Shown here piece by piece: positions 1 to 10,772 of a DNA stretch of 64,000 nucleotides. Position 1 is the first letter of the stretch. The number at the start of each line of letters is the position of its first letter. The position numbers and the translations under genes were made by a program. This DNA is from Pyronema omphalodes (Eukaryota > Ascomycota > Pezizomycetes > Pezizales > Pyronemataceae), in NCBI GenBank assembly GCA_024516155.1, contig JAJJXM010000025.1, positions 248,001-312,000 on the forward strand, written 5' to 3'. Below the pieces are notes generated by a model, which searched no databases, had not been told where the DNA came from, and was given only the letters and a program-made list of their open reading frames with translations.

Positions 1-1148
1 GGTGCTGTGGCTTGGGGTTTGTCTTGGGCTGCTTGGGTTGCTTGGGTTCTCCTATGGGCTCCCTTGGTTCTCTTGGGCTCCCTGGGTTCCCTGGGTTCGC
101 CGAAATTTGATTCATGTCAAGATGGTTTGTTTAATTTCATTTTATCGGCCGATATGGTTAGATGTTTGGTAACTTTGGTTATGTTTGGCTACCGTTGTCT
201 ACCGTTGGCTGCCTTTGATCACCTTTGGCTACCTTTGGCAAGGGAATTTCGATGTTTCTAAAGAAAGGTACACGCTTGGTTCGGAATTTACATGATCCCT
301 CCCATTCCCTGGCGCCCCTCCTCCTCCCTCCTCCCCCTCCGCCCTCCCCCTCCCCCCTACCACCACTCCCTGCCACGGAACTCCCGCGGATTCGTCATTT
401 CACGATGCTCAGCCTCGCAACTTTGAGATTTTGAGATTAGTTTACTGCCGGAAACATGTGACGTTTTCAAGCCGAGATTGACGATATGTGGCTTGCGTGG
501 ATTAGCGTGATCTAATCGGTGAAGCTTGGGGTGGTTGTTGACGATTCCCTTGTCTTGTCCAGTCTTGTCTTTGAGGTCCTTGATCCTTTCCCTTTCTCAC
601 ACTTTCGCAACCTAACCTTTGTGCCTTACCATCTCCGTGGTCTCGAAAGCAAATCAAATCACTGCAACAACCTGTTTTCTCTCACCGTTTTGCACGAAGA
701 TCCTCTTTTTTGTGAAGGCTGATCTTGCTTTTTGTTTTGTTTTGTATTCCCTTTTCGCACGAAGATCCTATCCAAGCTTGATCTTCCTTTTTGTTCTTGT
801 TCCCTTTCCGTCGGTCGACCTCCCCTCGCCTCCTCACAGTTCGCTCCGTTGCGTTGGCTCTAGCCGCCGCCGCCGACGCCCCGCAACACGTTTGCCACAC
901 GCTCCACTGCATACTGAGCGTTACTATTTTCTTTACACCAAAGTTCACTTTCACGCGGGACAAGGTCAAGCTTTAGTGTAGTTTCAGCCTACTTTTTTTT
1001 TGCTTTTGGCTGGCTGTTGCGTCGCTTCTATTCAATCCGTTCTATCAGTCTATCCATACCTCGTCCCTCCCTCCACACCATACTACGTCAACCCAGCATC
1101 CCGCTCCCGCAACAACAAAAACCGGTCACGAACCTGAATCTGCCAATC
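1..1148. other. Upstream noncoding DNA
   Basis: I see no supportable gene here. The first 110 bases are degenerate repeats of a TTGGGCT/TTGGGTT type, and 300-370 is a pyrimidine-rich tract. The last ~200 bases are pyrimidine-rich and look like the promoter and 5' leader of the DUF2015 gene starting at 1149. Short reading frames here are low-complexity and lack recognisable domains. Confidence 0.6.
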
Positions 1149-1870
1149 ATGGGTCTTACCGATCGCTATATGCTTTGGTCCTACGCCTTGGTCTTTATGG
1201 CGGCAGCTACTGGTGTGTATATATGATCTCCCTCCCCGCTTCCTCCCCACATATATATCCCATCCCAAGTCATCTTCACCACATCACGATACGATCATAC
1301 AAAAGCACCTACCCACGAACGAAGACACGCATACACCACGACGTCAAGAAGAATTCACGAACTAAATCAAAAACAATATCAATAGCTCTCTACGTTTACC
1401 GAAACAACTGGATCCCAATGCTTGCCAACATTCTACCCGAGCACGCTTATGAGCGTTTGAGACCTGCAACCTTTGAGGATGATATGGAGGCCGGTTTACA
1501 GTATGTTCCCATGACATCTTACCGTCACGCACCAGGGACATCTCACTAACATTCAATTAACAGCTCCGATGCCTTCTCCCTCGCTGGAAACATCGGTGGT
1601 CAAGATGGTCGCGCCGGTCTAGACTCCGCAGGCAAAAAAGAAGTTTTACGTATCATGCGACGACAGAAGGTTACATTTGATGATGCTCGAAGGATATACA
1701 TGGAGCAGAAGTTTGCCGACAATGGTATTGGAGCTGACGGAAGGCCGACTGGTATGTTCCCCACTTTGCGAGCTACAGAAGCTGCGACAAGCTATAAGCG
1801 TCGCGCGGATGATGTGGGACAAAGCGCTAATGAGGTTAAAATAGATCCACGAGCTGTGTTTTTCTCATAG
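1149..1870 (+). CDS. DUF2015 (UPF0357) family small membrane-anchored protein
   Basis: Four exons are proposed: 1149-1212, 1386-1500, 1564-1751 and 1845-1870, giving 130 residues. The introns have donors GTGTGT, GTATGT and GTATGT and end in TAG, CAG and TAG; the last has a GCTAAT branch point at 1826. Residues ~8-25 form one hydrophobic N-terminal segment, so the protein is probably membrane-anchored. The remainder carries the family core: a DMEAGL stretch, the SDAFSLAGNI block, RAGLDSAGKKEVLRIMRR, the FDDARRIYMEQKF helix and the GADGRPTDPRAVFFS terminus. That tail forms only when the last intron is removed, which supports the splice sites. DUF2015 proteins (yeast YCL012C type) are short, conserved in ascomycetes and of unknown function. 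The start is the first ATG before the hydrophobic segment. Confidence 0.88.
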
Positions 1871-2647
1871 TCGAGCAACAAACCAGACGCAGAAGGCGAT
1901 GGCGATGGAGAGGAGGGGGAGATTGAGCTTCAGCTTCGTGAACTTTGCGACCTTCGCGAAGGTGAACGGAGTTAGCGCTACCACGGCCGAACTTCATCAT
2001 ACCCCGTGACTAGAGCGTCGTCATCATACATCGTTAGCCGCATTTCACAGAACCTCACTCGAAAGCTTTCTTTTTATCCCGGCTTTTCGATAACACTTGA
2101 ATATTCTATTCTTGCCTCGATTCAAAAGAGGACCCTTTTTTTCGACTTTTCTATTTGGGATCCCATTTCTCTTCTTTTTTTTTTTTTTTTTTTTTTTTTT
2201 TTCAAAATTATCGATCGCATTCTGAACAACATTCTATATCTCATCTCATCTCATCTCTTTCATCTTCTCTTCCCCTTCAACATTTTTTCTTTCTTCCTTG
2301 CTTGCTTCATCTTCAACAGTTTCTGCATTTTTTTCTCTTTCTTTTTTTTCTTTTCTTTTTTCTTTTTTTCCCTTTGTGTTATGGAAGAGTTTGGGTTTAG
2401 GTTGGGGTTGCTTGGTTGTTGATATCGTGCTTTTTTTCGGGAGTTTATGGATTGCATTTTTTTCTTCATTTTCTTCATTTCTTTGTTCTTAGGGGGGGGT
2501 TTTTTTTTTCTTTTTTTCTTTTGGTCCGGGGGGTCTCTCTATCTATCTGGTCTGGTCTGGGTTGGCTTGGGTTGGCTTGGGTTGGGGATTTGAGTTTATG
2601 GTGTCAAGTTGTTCAAAGGGGTCGAGAGAAATGAAAGAGGCGTGATT

Positions 2648-2697
2648 GCCATTACCGCATTACCGCATTACCGCATTACAGCATTACCGCATTGCAG
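2648..2697. repeat. 8-bp tandem repeat (ATTACCGC type)
   Basis: About six near-perfect copies of an 8-base unit, CATTACCG, run in tandem, with single-base variants near the right end (ACAG, GCAG). The CCATTACC motif reappears in the larger minisatellite at 4.1-4.8 kb, so the two may share an origin. Confidence 0.85.
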
Positions 2698-2963
2698 GAA
2701 TGAGGGGCTTGGATTGGATTGATTTGATTTGATGATGTAAGGGGGTGCTGTGGATGCGGTGGATGTGGTGGATGGGTGGTAAGGGGGAGGGGTTGTTTGT
2801 TACTTTATACTAGGAGACTAGGGCTTGCAGATGATAGGATTTTTTTATCGGAATATTGAGAACTTGATATACCCCTTGGAATTTTTGGTGCTTTATTTTT
2901 GAATTTGCTTCGTTTGATTTGTGATAAAATGGGCGTATTTGAAGGGGTGGGAATGATAAACAA

Positions 2964-3010
2964 ACGGGCACACAAACAAACAAACAAACAAACAAACAAA
3001 TAAATAAATA
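2964..3010. repeat. AAAC/AAAT microsatellite
   Basis: A tetranucleotide run of ACAA units at about 2970-3000 passes into AAAT units up to about 3010. It is noncoding. Confidence 0.85.
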
Positions 3011-3298
3011 CAGCCTCATAGCCGAAAAATACTAAACCTTAAAGCCCAAAATACCCAAAGCTCACGGGGTTTAGTCCATACCATTGTACATTCAGTGTAG
3101 CAGCTTGGCGTTTGTGGAACTGGAATGTGTATGTGTGACGGTATGTGTGACGGTATGTGTTTTTGATGCTTTTTACACTTTTTGGTGCAGTATGGTCACT
3201 ATGGTGCACAAATTATATGCTTGTTAATGCTTTTTCATGGTCTGGTATAATGCACCCAGTATCATATGGCTCTTTTCATACTTTTCATACTTTTCGTA

Positions 3299-3412
3299 CA
3301 TAGTACAGCAGGGTACAGCAGGGTACAGCAGGGTACGGTAGTGTACAACAGTGTACGGTAGTACAGCAGTGACTTACTGGTGCTGGTGCTGGTGCTGGTG
3401 CTGGTGCTGGGT
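3299..3412. repeat. 10-bp TACAGCAGGG array followed by (TGGTGC)n
   Basis: Positions 3299-3370 hold a 10-bp unit TACAGCAGGG that decays to TACGGTAGTG variants. Positions 3378-3412 hold a clean hexamer run of TGGTGC. The TACAGCAGATACTTGCTGGTGC block then recurs in dispersed form at about 3440-3465 and 3505-3530. Confidence 0.85.
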
Positions 3413-3635
3413 TTGCAGGATATGCTGGCTTTTTCTATAGTACAGCAGATACTTGCTGGTGCAGGATATGCTTTTTGGTACATGATCTGCTGGCTTTTTC
3501 TATGGTACAGCAGATACTTGCTGGTGCTGGGTGCTGGGTGCGTTTTACACTTTTGCTTGTTGGCTTTTGATGCTGCTTATTTGCTTATTTACAGGATCCT
3601 GATGTTGATGTTGAGGTGGAGGTGAAGGGATGGAA

Positions 3636-4860
3636 CGTGGTTATGTGGAGGCGGAGGACTGTGAGGGAGGGATAGAATGGGATGGGACGGATGGATGATG
3701 GTATACATGGGGTTGTGATGGTGGAGATATTGGAGGGCTTGGAGGCGGAGGGCAAGGCTGGGAGGGGGTGATGTGGAGGCGGAGGGCAAGGCTGGGATGG
3801 GGATGTGGAGGCGGAGGACTGTGAGGGATGGGATGGGATGGGATGGATGCGTGGATTTATGGATTTATGGATTTATGGATTTATGGATTTATGGATTTAT
3901 GGATTTATGGATTTATGGATTTATGGATTTATGGATTTATGGATTTATGGATTTATGCATTACAGATTTATGGATTTATGGATTTATGGATTTATGGATT
4001 TATGGATTTATGGATTTATGGATTTATGGATTTATGGATTACAGATTTATGGATTTATGGATTTATGGATTTATGGATTTATGGATTTATGGATTTATGG
4101 ATTACAGGTTTATCATATATCGATATCGATACCATTACCGATACCGGTGTCCGGTGTCCCGGCGACCTGGGAGTACGGTGGAGGCGGAGGGGGAGGCAGT
4201 TGATATGGGCAGGATAGTGGAGGCAGAGGCAGTTTACATGGGCAGCGAGGTCGGAGGCGGATCAGGACGATGATATGCTGTAGGCGAATTTGATGTGGAG
4301 GCGAAGCGGGATTTAGTGCTATGGATATGCGATGATCCTTGATAGATGATAGATGATGGTAAAAATGCAGAGGAAAATGGTGGACGTGAGAAGGGAATGG
4401 GGCTGTGATGTGGAGGCGGAGGGAACTTTGGGGAAGTTTTATCGATATTGATATTGATATTGATATTGATATTGATATTGTTCCATTACCGGTGTCCGGT
4501 GTCCCGGGGGTACGGTGGAGGCGGTGGGGGAGGCGGAGGGGGATGGCAGTTGACATACGCAGCGAGGGTGGAGGCGGTGCGAGGTGGGATGCCGAGGGGT
4601 CGGGGTGGTGGAGGCGGGTTTGATGTGGAGGCGGTGGAGGAGGATGTGCAGGCGGAGGTGGAGGCGGAGGCGGGTTTGATGTGGAGGCGGAGGAGGAGGA
4701 GGATGTGCAGGCGGGCAAGGCTTGAAAGAGATACGTTGGATGGACGGATTCATGGATATATCATAGATCGACACCATTACCATTACCGGTGTCCGGTATC
4801 CCGGCATCCCGGGAGGACGGGAGGGAAGCGGACGATAATGGTGGAGGCGAAGGCATGTTT
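3636..4860. repeat. Purine-rich compound minisatellite
   Basis: The plus strand is G/A-rich and dominated by a GATGTGGAGGCGGAGG motif repeated many times (for example 3641, 3771, 3807, 4409, 4624, 4679). Three blocks near 4110-4165, 4440-4510 and 4745-4812 each join an alternating GATAT/CGATAT stretch to a conserved core, ACCGGTGTCCGGTGTCCCGG or a close variant. The block spacing is about 300-350 bases. Long glycine-rich or proline-rich reading frames cross the region on both strands, but they follow from the base composition and show no domain. Confidence 0.8.
3848..4106. repeat. 8-bp tandem array (GGATTTAT)n
   Basis: About 30 copies of GGATTTAT run in tandem. They are interrupted at about 3957-3966 and 4037-4046 by ATTACAG-containing variants and end in a third variant near 4103. 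Because 8 is not a multiple of 3 and the unit gives no stop codon in any phase, all three plus-strand frames stay open and repeat the same octapeptide register (MDLWIYGF). I treat the resulting 129-166 residue frames as artefacts of the repeat. Confidence 0.93.
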
Positions 4861-5779
4861 GATACTGTGAATATGCTGTGAATATTTGATGCGATGATCA
4901 TGGCTGCTTATCATAACTGCACCATAATTGCATTACAATTGCACCATGATCGAAGTTTGTCGATGGATTTTATCGGATTTTGTAGTGTCCGTGGACTCTG
5001 GATGGTGTTGATTCATTGTGTATAATGTGCATGATGTTGAGTATGCAGGTTTATGGAGGTTTATGGAGGTTTGTGGATGGTTATAGACTTAGATGGTATA
5101 ACGGCGATGAATCATGGATCATGAATTATGGATCTTCTTTACATAGCTAGACGAGGAGTTATGGCTGGTGCTGGGTCTGGGGCTATGTTATGAGGAGTTG
5201 GAGTTATGGCTGATGCTGATGCTGATGCTGATTCTGATGCTGATGCTGGGGCTGTGACTTTGGGGTTGGGGTTGGGGTAGGATAGGGAATCGGCAGCTGG
5301 GGCTGCTGAAGCTGTAAGTTTGGCTGTAGAAAAAAAAATTAGCTGTGAGTTATGGCTACTGTAAACTTAGCTGATGGGTCAAGATGAGGGATGAGGGATG
5401 AGGGATTGTCTGCCGGGATGTGGGATTGGGGTGGAGGCTGTGAGTAGGGGAATTTGGCTTGGTGTGTGGGATGCGGGATGTGGGATGTGGGATGGAGTGT
5501 ATTGTGGGATGGAGTGTACTGGGGTGAGATGGGATTTTGAGGCTATGGTGTATATCGTGGCGTCGGTGTTGAAAACAGATGGAGGATTGTGAGTTGTGAG
5601 TTATGTTTATGTTTATGTTACGGGGATGGAGGGGGGGATGGGTGGGGATGGATGGGGATGGATGGGGAGGGATGGGGAGGGATGAGGAGGGATGAGGGTT
5701 GGGATTTAGGGTTGGGATTTAGGGTTAAGGATTTCGGATTGTGGATTATTGATAGGGCGGAGGATTTGGGAAGTTGATA
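4861..5779. other. Low-complexity intergenic DNA
   Basis: No gene is supported. It includes a (GATGCT)n hexamer run at about 5210-5248, G/T-rich DNA with GATGGGGATG repeats at about 5625-5695, and TTAGGGTTGGGA repeats at 5695-5730. The TTAGGG units are interspersed with other sequence, so this is not a telomeric array. Confidence 0.6.
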
Positions 5780-5905
5780 ACACCAACCTGCTACTGTTGC
5801 ACTCACGTCGTTTATCAAACACCATTGATCTGACGGGATTTTGGTCTTGAGTGTACGTTCTTGGATCAAGTTTCGTATGATTTCTTTACCATGGCTGTCT
5901 AACAT
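5780..5905 (-). other. Possible isolated exon of an unrecognised gene
   Basis: On the minus strand an ATG at 5905, directly preceded by an in-frame stop, opens about 40 residues of normal complexity (MLDSHGKEIIRNLIQERTL, then KTKIPSDQWCLINDVSATVAG). The composition is protein-like, unlike the surrounding simple repeats. A GTGAGT donor-like site lies after the LIND codons near 5812. Past 5780 the frame runs into low-complexity DNA. I do not recognise the family and found no convincing downstream exon. It could be a gene remnant or chance. Confidence 0.25.
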
Positions 5906-6699
5906 CTTTCAATTTAGTTTAAAGTTTTAAACGTTTGTACATGTGGGGCTTGGAAGTCGGAATCGGATTGGCTTGGATGGGTAGATATGGATATATCTAC
6001 TATGTAGAGGTAATGGAGAAAAAAAAAAACAGAGATTAATATTCTACCGAAAAATTAGGTTTAGGGCTTACGGTATGGGATTTGAAGATTCTGGGGATTT
6101 AGAACATTTTTGGGGATTTGAAGAATAGACGAAGCCAGGAGATAATGGGATGAATATGAACTAGTAATTTTATTGGTTTTTTTTTTCTTTCTATCTTTGG
6201 AATGTTTTTATATCTGGAATATTTTTCTTTACTAGCGCAGGATGGATGGGGATAGATTTACCTGTTGGTTACTACAAGTGTATATGTATATACAAATCAC
6301 CGCCATCACTTAGGAATCATATTACATATATGCAATTGATATCAAGCCTTTATATCTTTCTTTCTACACAAATATATATAATTTGTTTTCCTTGTTTCAC
6401 ACAACTGATATATAGTTCGGCTTTCTCTATTCCAATTTCCACACCATTCATAACCCGGTCTAAGCCCTATAGTACTCTATATCACATATCCTAAACGCTG
6501 CTGTACACAGAATATAAACTCCTCATACTCCAATGTGCTATCCATTCATAAACCAAAATTCCCTTCTTTAACTCCAGCTAGGTAGTCATAACATTAACCA
6601 TATTCTGATATTATTTCTCCATCCTACACCCACATAACTGTTTTTTTTTTTTTTTACTATCCTCATAACCTCCGAACCTCATAGCCTCTGGGCCTCAAA

Positions 6700-7805
6700 A
6701 TATCCCCCATACACACCATATCCTTTATCCACCGACCGACCGATAGTTATTATAATTCATAAGCAATTTGAATTGGATAGAGGCTGTGAACTTTAGTTTC
6801 TATGGATATGCATATCCATATATGCAGTTACTTGTTATTTTTGTGTAGAGCTTAATTTGGAGTGCCTATGTATCAGTGCACGGATATGTGGCTTGTATTG
6901 GCTGAGATGTGGGATTTGGTTAGGATTAGACTTGGATGGTAGGGTGGATAATTGTGATTGCTGCAGGGGTCAAAGCTTTCATGGAAGGTAGTGGGAGTTA
7001 CGTATCATGGGACGAGCTGTAGTGTACTGGGCTGGGCTGAGCTGGGCTGGGGGGGAGCTACGGGAAGAAGGCATGGATATAGCATTGGGCAGCGGGCTGG
7101 GATGTTTATTGTGATAAGGCTACGTTATGGCACTTGAACTTAAGGCTGGGTTGTTAAATGATTCTAAAAGAAAATAAGATCCGAGATCTATAGCCGTCGT
7201 TGTATTCCCCAAAGATATAAGATGATACGGTCTCGTTGAATGTTGGGAATTATTGTAATTATGTTATTATGCAAATACCAATAACCAGTCATGCTTACAT
7301 ATTTCTAGCCTAAGAACTATGGGCCCTGAACTCTGTACTAGATATCCGAAATATCAAGTCCCATTCTGAAAGCCCTATATCATCAGCAAACCCCTCCTAA
7401 GTCCCCAGTACCGGGGGTGGTGGGGATCCCTGGGAGTCCCGACTCCCACAAGAGGTCAATGGTCAACACGTGGCGAGGCTATGCATTTCCATTCATAAAA
7501 CCACCGCACAGATCACTGATATATACTATATACATACATAGATTGATTGATTGATTGATTGAAGGATCTGCAGACATAGATTACCAGTATCTAAGATTAG
7601 ATACGTATCCATGAACACGACCCGGGTCTGTGCGCAACCGGGCTTTTCGGGTCCAGAGTATGTATGTATGGTCCACCTGGCTGGCTGGGTATTGGTAGTG
7701 GGTTAATAGTCGGGGTAATGTGAGTCTAGATCATTGAGGGTTGAAGAATAACGGTTAATCTATGATGGGGTGTGATGCTTGGTTGTAGGCATGGATTGTC
7801 ACTCG
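6700..7805. repeat. Diverged noncoding duplication, copy A
   Basis: Blocks in order are AGAGGCTGTGA (about 6780), TTAGTTTCTA followed by an ATATCCATAT palindromic stretch, GAGTGCC...GCACGGA (6860-6885), GGTCAAAGCTTTC (6968), a GATAAGAT-like block (7175), ATATCAAGTCCCA (7352), CACGTGGCGAGGCTATGCAT (7469), the CCGCACAGATCACTG-TATACTATATACATAC block (7503-7540), and CACGACCCGGGTCTGTGCG (7616). All recur in the same order in copy B. No reading frame is shared. Boundaries are approximate. Confidence 0.75.
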
Positions 7806-8149
7806 TGACATCGTTAGTGGTGTTGTCAATCTAAAGCCTCGCTCTAGATATCGCTTATCATGAAAGCGGTTCTATATGGAGTTGAACGTAGTGTAGTGGG
7901 AATTGTCATATGCTTATACAGAACGCAAACTTTGCTTTGAAGCCACACAGCGAGATAGACATCTTAATCACAGCGGACTTTCCATATGCTCAATTCCCTT
8001 TTTTTTTACTACGGGCCTCCTTACAAAATACCTCGTACCAAAACCCCGAGAATAAAAAGTAAGCTGAACTAAGCTACGTTAACTCCCAAAACCGGTTTAC
8101 TACCTTCCTGTTATTCTTCATCTCCAACATCCCAATAGCTTCAATATGC

Positions 8150-9395
8150 AAACATCCCCCATAGCCTCGAAAGATACATCACACACGCCACATACACAAA
8201 ATATTCACAGCCTTCAGTCCTCAGCCTCTATCAACATCTATAATAACGAAGAACCGAACAGAGGCTGTGAGCGTTAGTTTCTACGCATATATCCATATAC
8301 CTTATATATGCTTCCCATTTCCCGGTTAATTGGTTCCCGGTTAAGTGATTATCGTTATGTATACGTAGATCTTAATTTTGAGTGCCCATAAGCGCACGGA
8401 CGTGGATATATATAAGGTGTGGCTGAGATGGGAGATATGGTTAAGATTAGACATGGAAGGCGGAGTTGGTGATATGCTATGCTATGCTATGCCATTCTAT
8501 GCTATGCTATGCTTCGGGGGTCAAAGCTTTCTTCGGGGTGCAGATGTGGATATAGGGTTATGTGGTGGGTTGAAGTTAGGCTTCATGGAATGGAACGGAC
8601 CGGATATATTGAGGAATTCTCGGCTGGGCTGGGCTGGGCTAGGGGGAGAAGGTTGGGTTATATTGAGCATTAGGATTAGGATAGCACCCGGATGTAGGGC
8701 TGAATGGTTTTATGCTTATAGCATCTAAGCCTGTGTGGTTTTATAATTGTGTAGGAAGATAAGATCCCAGCTCCAAATCCGTCGTGTATCCATTTTATAG
8801 GGTAAGAAATAGAGCTATTATATCATGTGTCAAGACCCGTTGTAAGTAGGTTATTATGCAGATACCAGTCATGCTTGTAGCTTGTACCTTGTCGGACTCA
8901 GAACTGTGAACTATGAACGGCCGACTATGAACTAGATGCTGCTATCTAGACCAATATCGATATCCGCAATATCAAGTCCCAACTCCGGAACCCTATGTCA
9001 TCGGTGGAATCTTCCTGTGTCCTCACTGGCGGGGAGCCCTGAGAACCCAGACGGTGGCCCAATGGTCTACACGTGGCGAGGCTATGCATTTTCTTTCATA
9101 AACTACCGCACAGATCACTGCTATATACTATATACATACGTAGATTATCTATATCTAAACTTAGATATCCATGAGCACGACCCGGGTCTGTGCGGTGCAC
9201 ATGGAGCATTTCAAGTTCATGGTATGGTTCGCCTGGTTGGCTGGTATCTCGAAGTCTGAAGGTATTGACATTATGGCAAAAGTAACGATAAAGTGAGTCT
9301 AGAAGTTTGATTCTAGAGGCTTAACCGTTGATTTAGAATCGGGTGTCGAGTACTATATGTGTTGTTTGGCTGGCGTCATGGGATGTCACTCCTTG
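8150..9395. repeat. Diverged noncoding duplication, copy B
   Basis: This is the second copy of the sequence at 6700-7805, in direct orientation: AGAGGCTGTGA at 8261, GAGTGCCCATAAGCGCACGG at 8380, GGTCAAAGCTTTC at 8519, ATATCAAGTCCCA at 8969, CACGTGGCGAGGCTATGCAT at 9070, CCGCACAGATCACTG at 9106 and CACGACCCGGGTCTGTGCG at 9177. A (GCTAT)n expansion at 8474-8511 is private to this copy. Identity is high in short blocks with many small indels between them, so this is an old duplication. Confidence 0.75.
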
Positions 9396-10040
9396 TTTGA
9401 TTCAGGAAAATGGATCATATTCCAATCAATCATGGCAGGTGCCATATGTACATAAGGTATTGGTGCAATCAATATACCCAGTTGAACTTTCCAGAATTTA
9501 GGATTAGTTACAGGGGTTATAAAATCCAGAACTGTTGTTTGTTGGTCTGTAAAATATCACAAGAGCGTAATAATAATCCACGATAGATATTCATTGGTTC
9601 TACAGATATAATGTTTTGTAGGATTTGTGACGGGGAACCTATAGACATTCCGATTAATACAGTCGGGGTTACAGAGATAGTGAAGGAGGGGTGAATTGCT
9701 CTGGCCTATCAGTTACTAGAAGAAATTTCTTGTGCTTATAATTCCATCTGCAATGTCGATCCAAGTATTCGTATCCATAATTCATCGAAGAGATATCAGG
9801 GGTGGTGGCTCTAAAATATCTTTACGGCGATTTCCCAAGAAGCTCCTCGTTTCTGCCGACGTGGTAGGTATGTTTTCGATGCTTCATTCTTAATGATGAG
9901 AGACGGTTTCACTGTTTTGAGATTCCTAACCCCACTCTCAGCAGAGCCTTTCCCAGTCTTTATTCCTCCCATGTACTTTCCCCCTGCTTTAGCCTTAACT
10001 TGGGCAATTCTTGACTGACATATTTGCCTCACACAACACA
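9396..10040. other. Intergenic DNA
   Basis: I see no gene, RNA or repeat that I can support between the duplication and the GC-rich patch. Confidence 0.5.
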
Positions 10041-10047
10041 TGCAACG

Positions 10048-10725
10048 GTATCCAAACCCAGAGTTCGGCATGGTCCGTCCAGGAAGGCGGACCGGACGGG
10101 ACCACTGCGGTCGTCCGGTGCTGTCTACAACTCGGACGGACGGCCGCTATGTGGTCCGATCTTGTCTGCAGAACTAGAAAGACTAAACGGGTCCGCAGGT
10201 GACGGTAGGACCGTGGGTGTTCTGAGTAAGCTAACTTCCCAGTGGCGGTTTGGTTGAGTTTGCCAAATATTATGGACCGCGGCGGGAACGGTTTTGACAC
10301 TGTATCATGTGGACCTTCCATGCTTCACTTTAGTAATATTTTACACCCCACCGCAGTTGCACGCTCCACCCTGGAACAGCGCAGTTTGACTGCCTACAGG
10401 AGTTTGATATCATTAATGTTCCTTAGCATTAAAGTCCGGTTCCAGTATAAATATTCCTTCTATCTAGTCCTCTTCACATTCGAATCACATATAGCTGGCT
10501 TTAATCGGCGCTATCCATCAGAATTTGCTCAGCAAAATATCATAAGCCGTAGTTAAAAACGGTCGCTTGCGGGTGACCACTTGTGACCCCAGTCATGGTC
10601 ACCCATGGTCACCTGCGGTCCGTCCGGTCCATGGTGCCTAAATAACTGCCCGTCCTGGTCCTACTACAAGACGGGACTACAGCTGGTGTGAACGATACCG
10701 AACTCTGTCCAAATCTCATGCCTGC
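10048..10725. repeat. GC-rich patch with imperfect inverted-repeat ends (possible small non-autonomous element)
   Basis: The left edge reads CAGAGTTCGGCATGGTCCG at about 10059. The right edge (10695-10715) contains ATACCGAACTCTGTCC, whose reverse complement matches CAGAGTTCGG(C/T)AT. Just inside both edges are dense GGTCCG/CGGACC and GGTGACC/GGTCACC motifs (10080-10215 and 10560-10640), partly palindromic. The interior (10215-10555) has ordinary composition and no coding potential. I infer a MITE-like element, but I did not find a clean target-site duplication. Confidence 0.4.
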
Positions 10726-10772
10726 CGAATCTGCGTGTGGGCACCTGAAATCTTTGACGTAGAACTGCCAAG

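Larger units (their letters stand above)
1871..3635. other. Low-complexity 3' flank and intergenic DNA
   Basis: No gene is supported. The stretch holds the DUF2015 3' flank, a T tract at about 2172-2202, T/C-rich DNA to 2520, and several short tandem repeats listed separately. Reading frames here are poly-F, poly-S or poly-K translations of homopolymer tracts. Confidence 0.6.

Noticed and set aside
3773..4273. Three overlapping 129-166 residue plus-strand ORFs
   Set aside because: All are translations of the 8-bp GGATTTAT array in its three phases; no domain, start context or transcript evidence.
4113..4718. 201-residue minus-strand proline/serine/isoleucine-rich ORF
   Set aside because: It comes from the purine-rich minisatellite and GATATT repeats; several frames are open at once, as expected from composition.
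5695..5735. Telomere-like TTAGGG repeats
   Set aside because: Only two or three imperfect units mixed with TTGGGA; too few and too degenerate for a telomeric tract.
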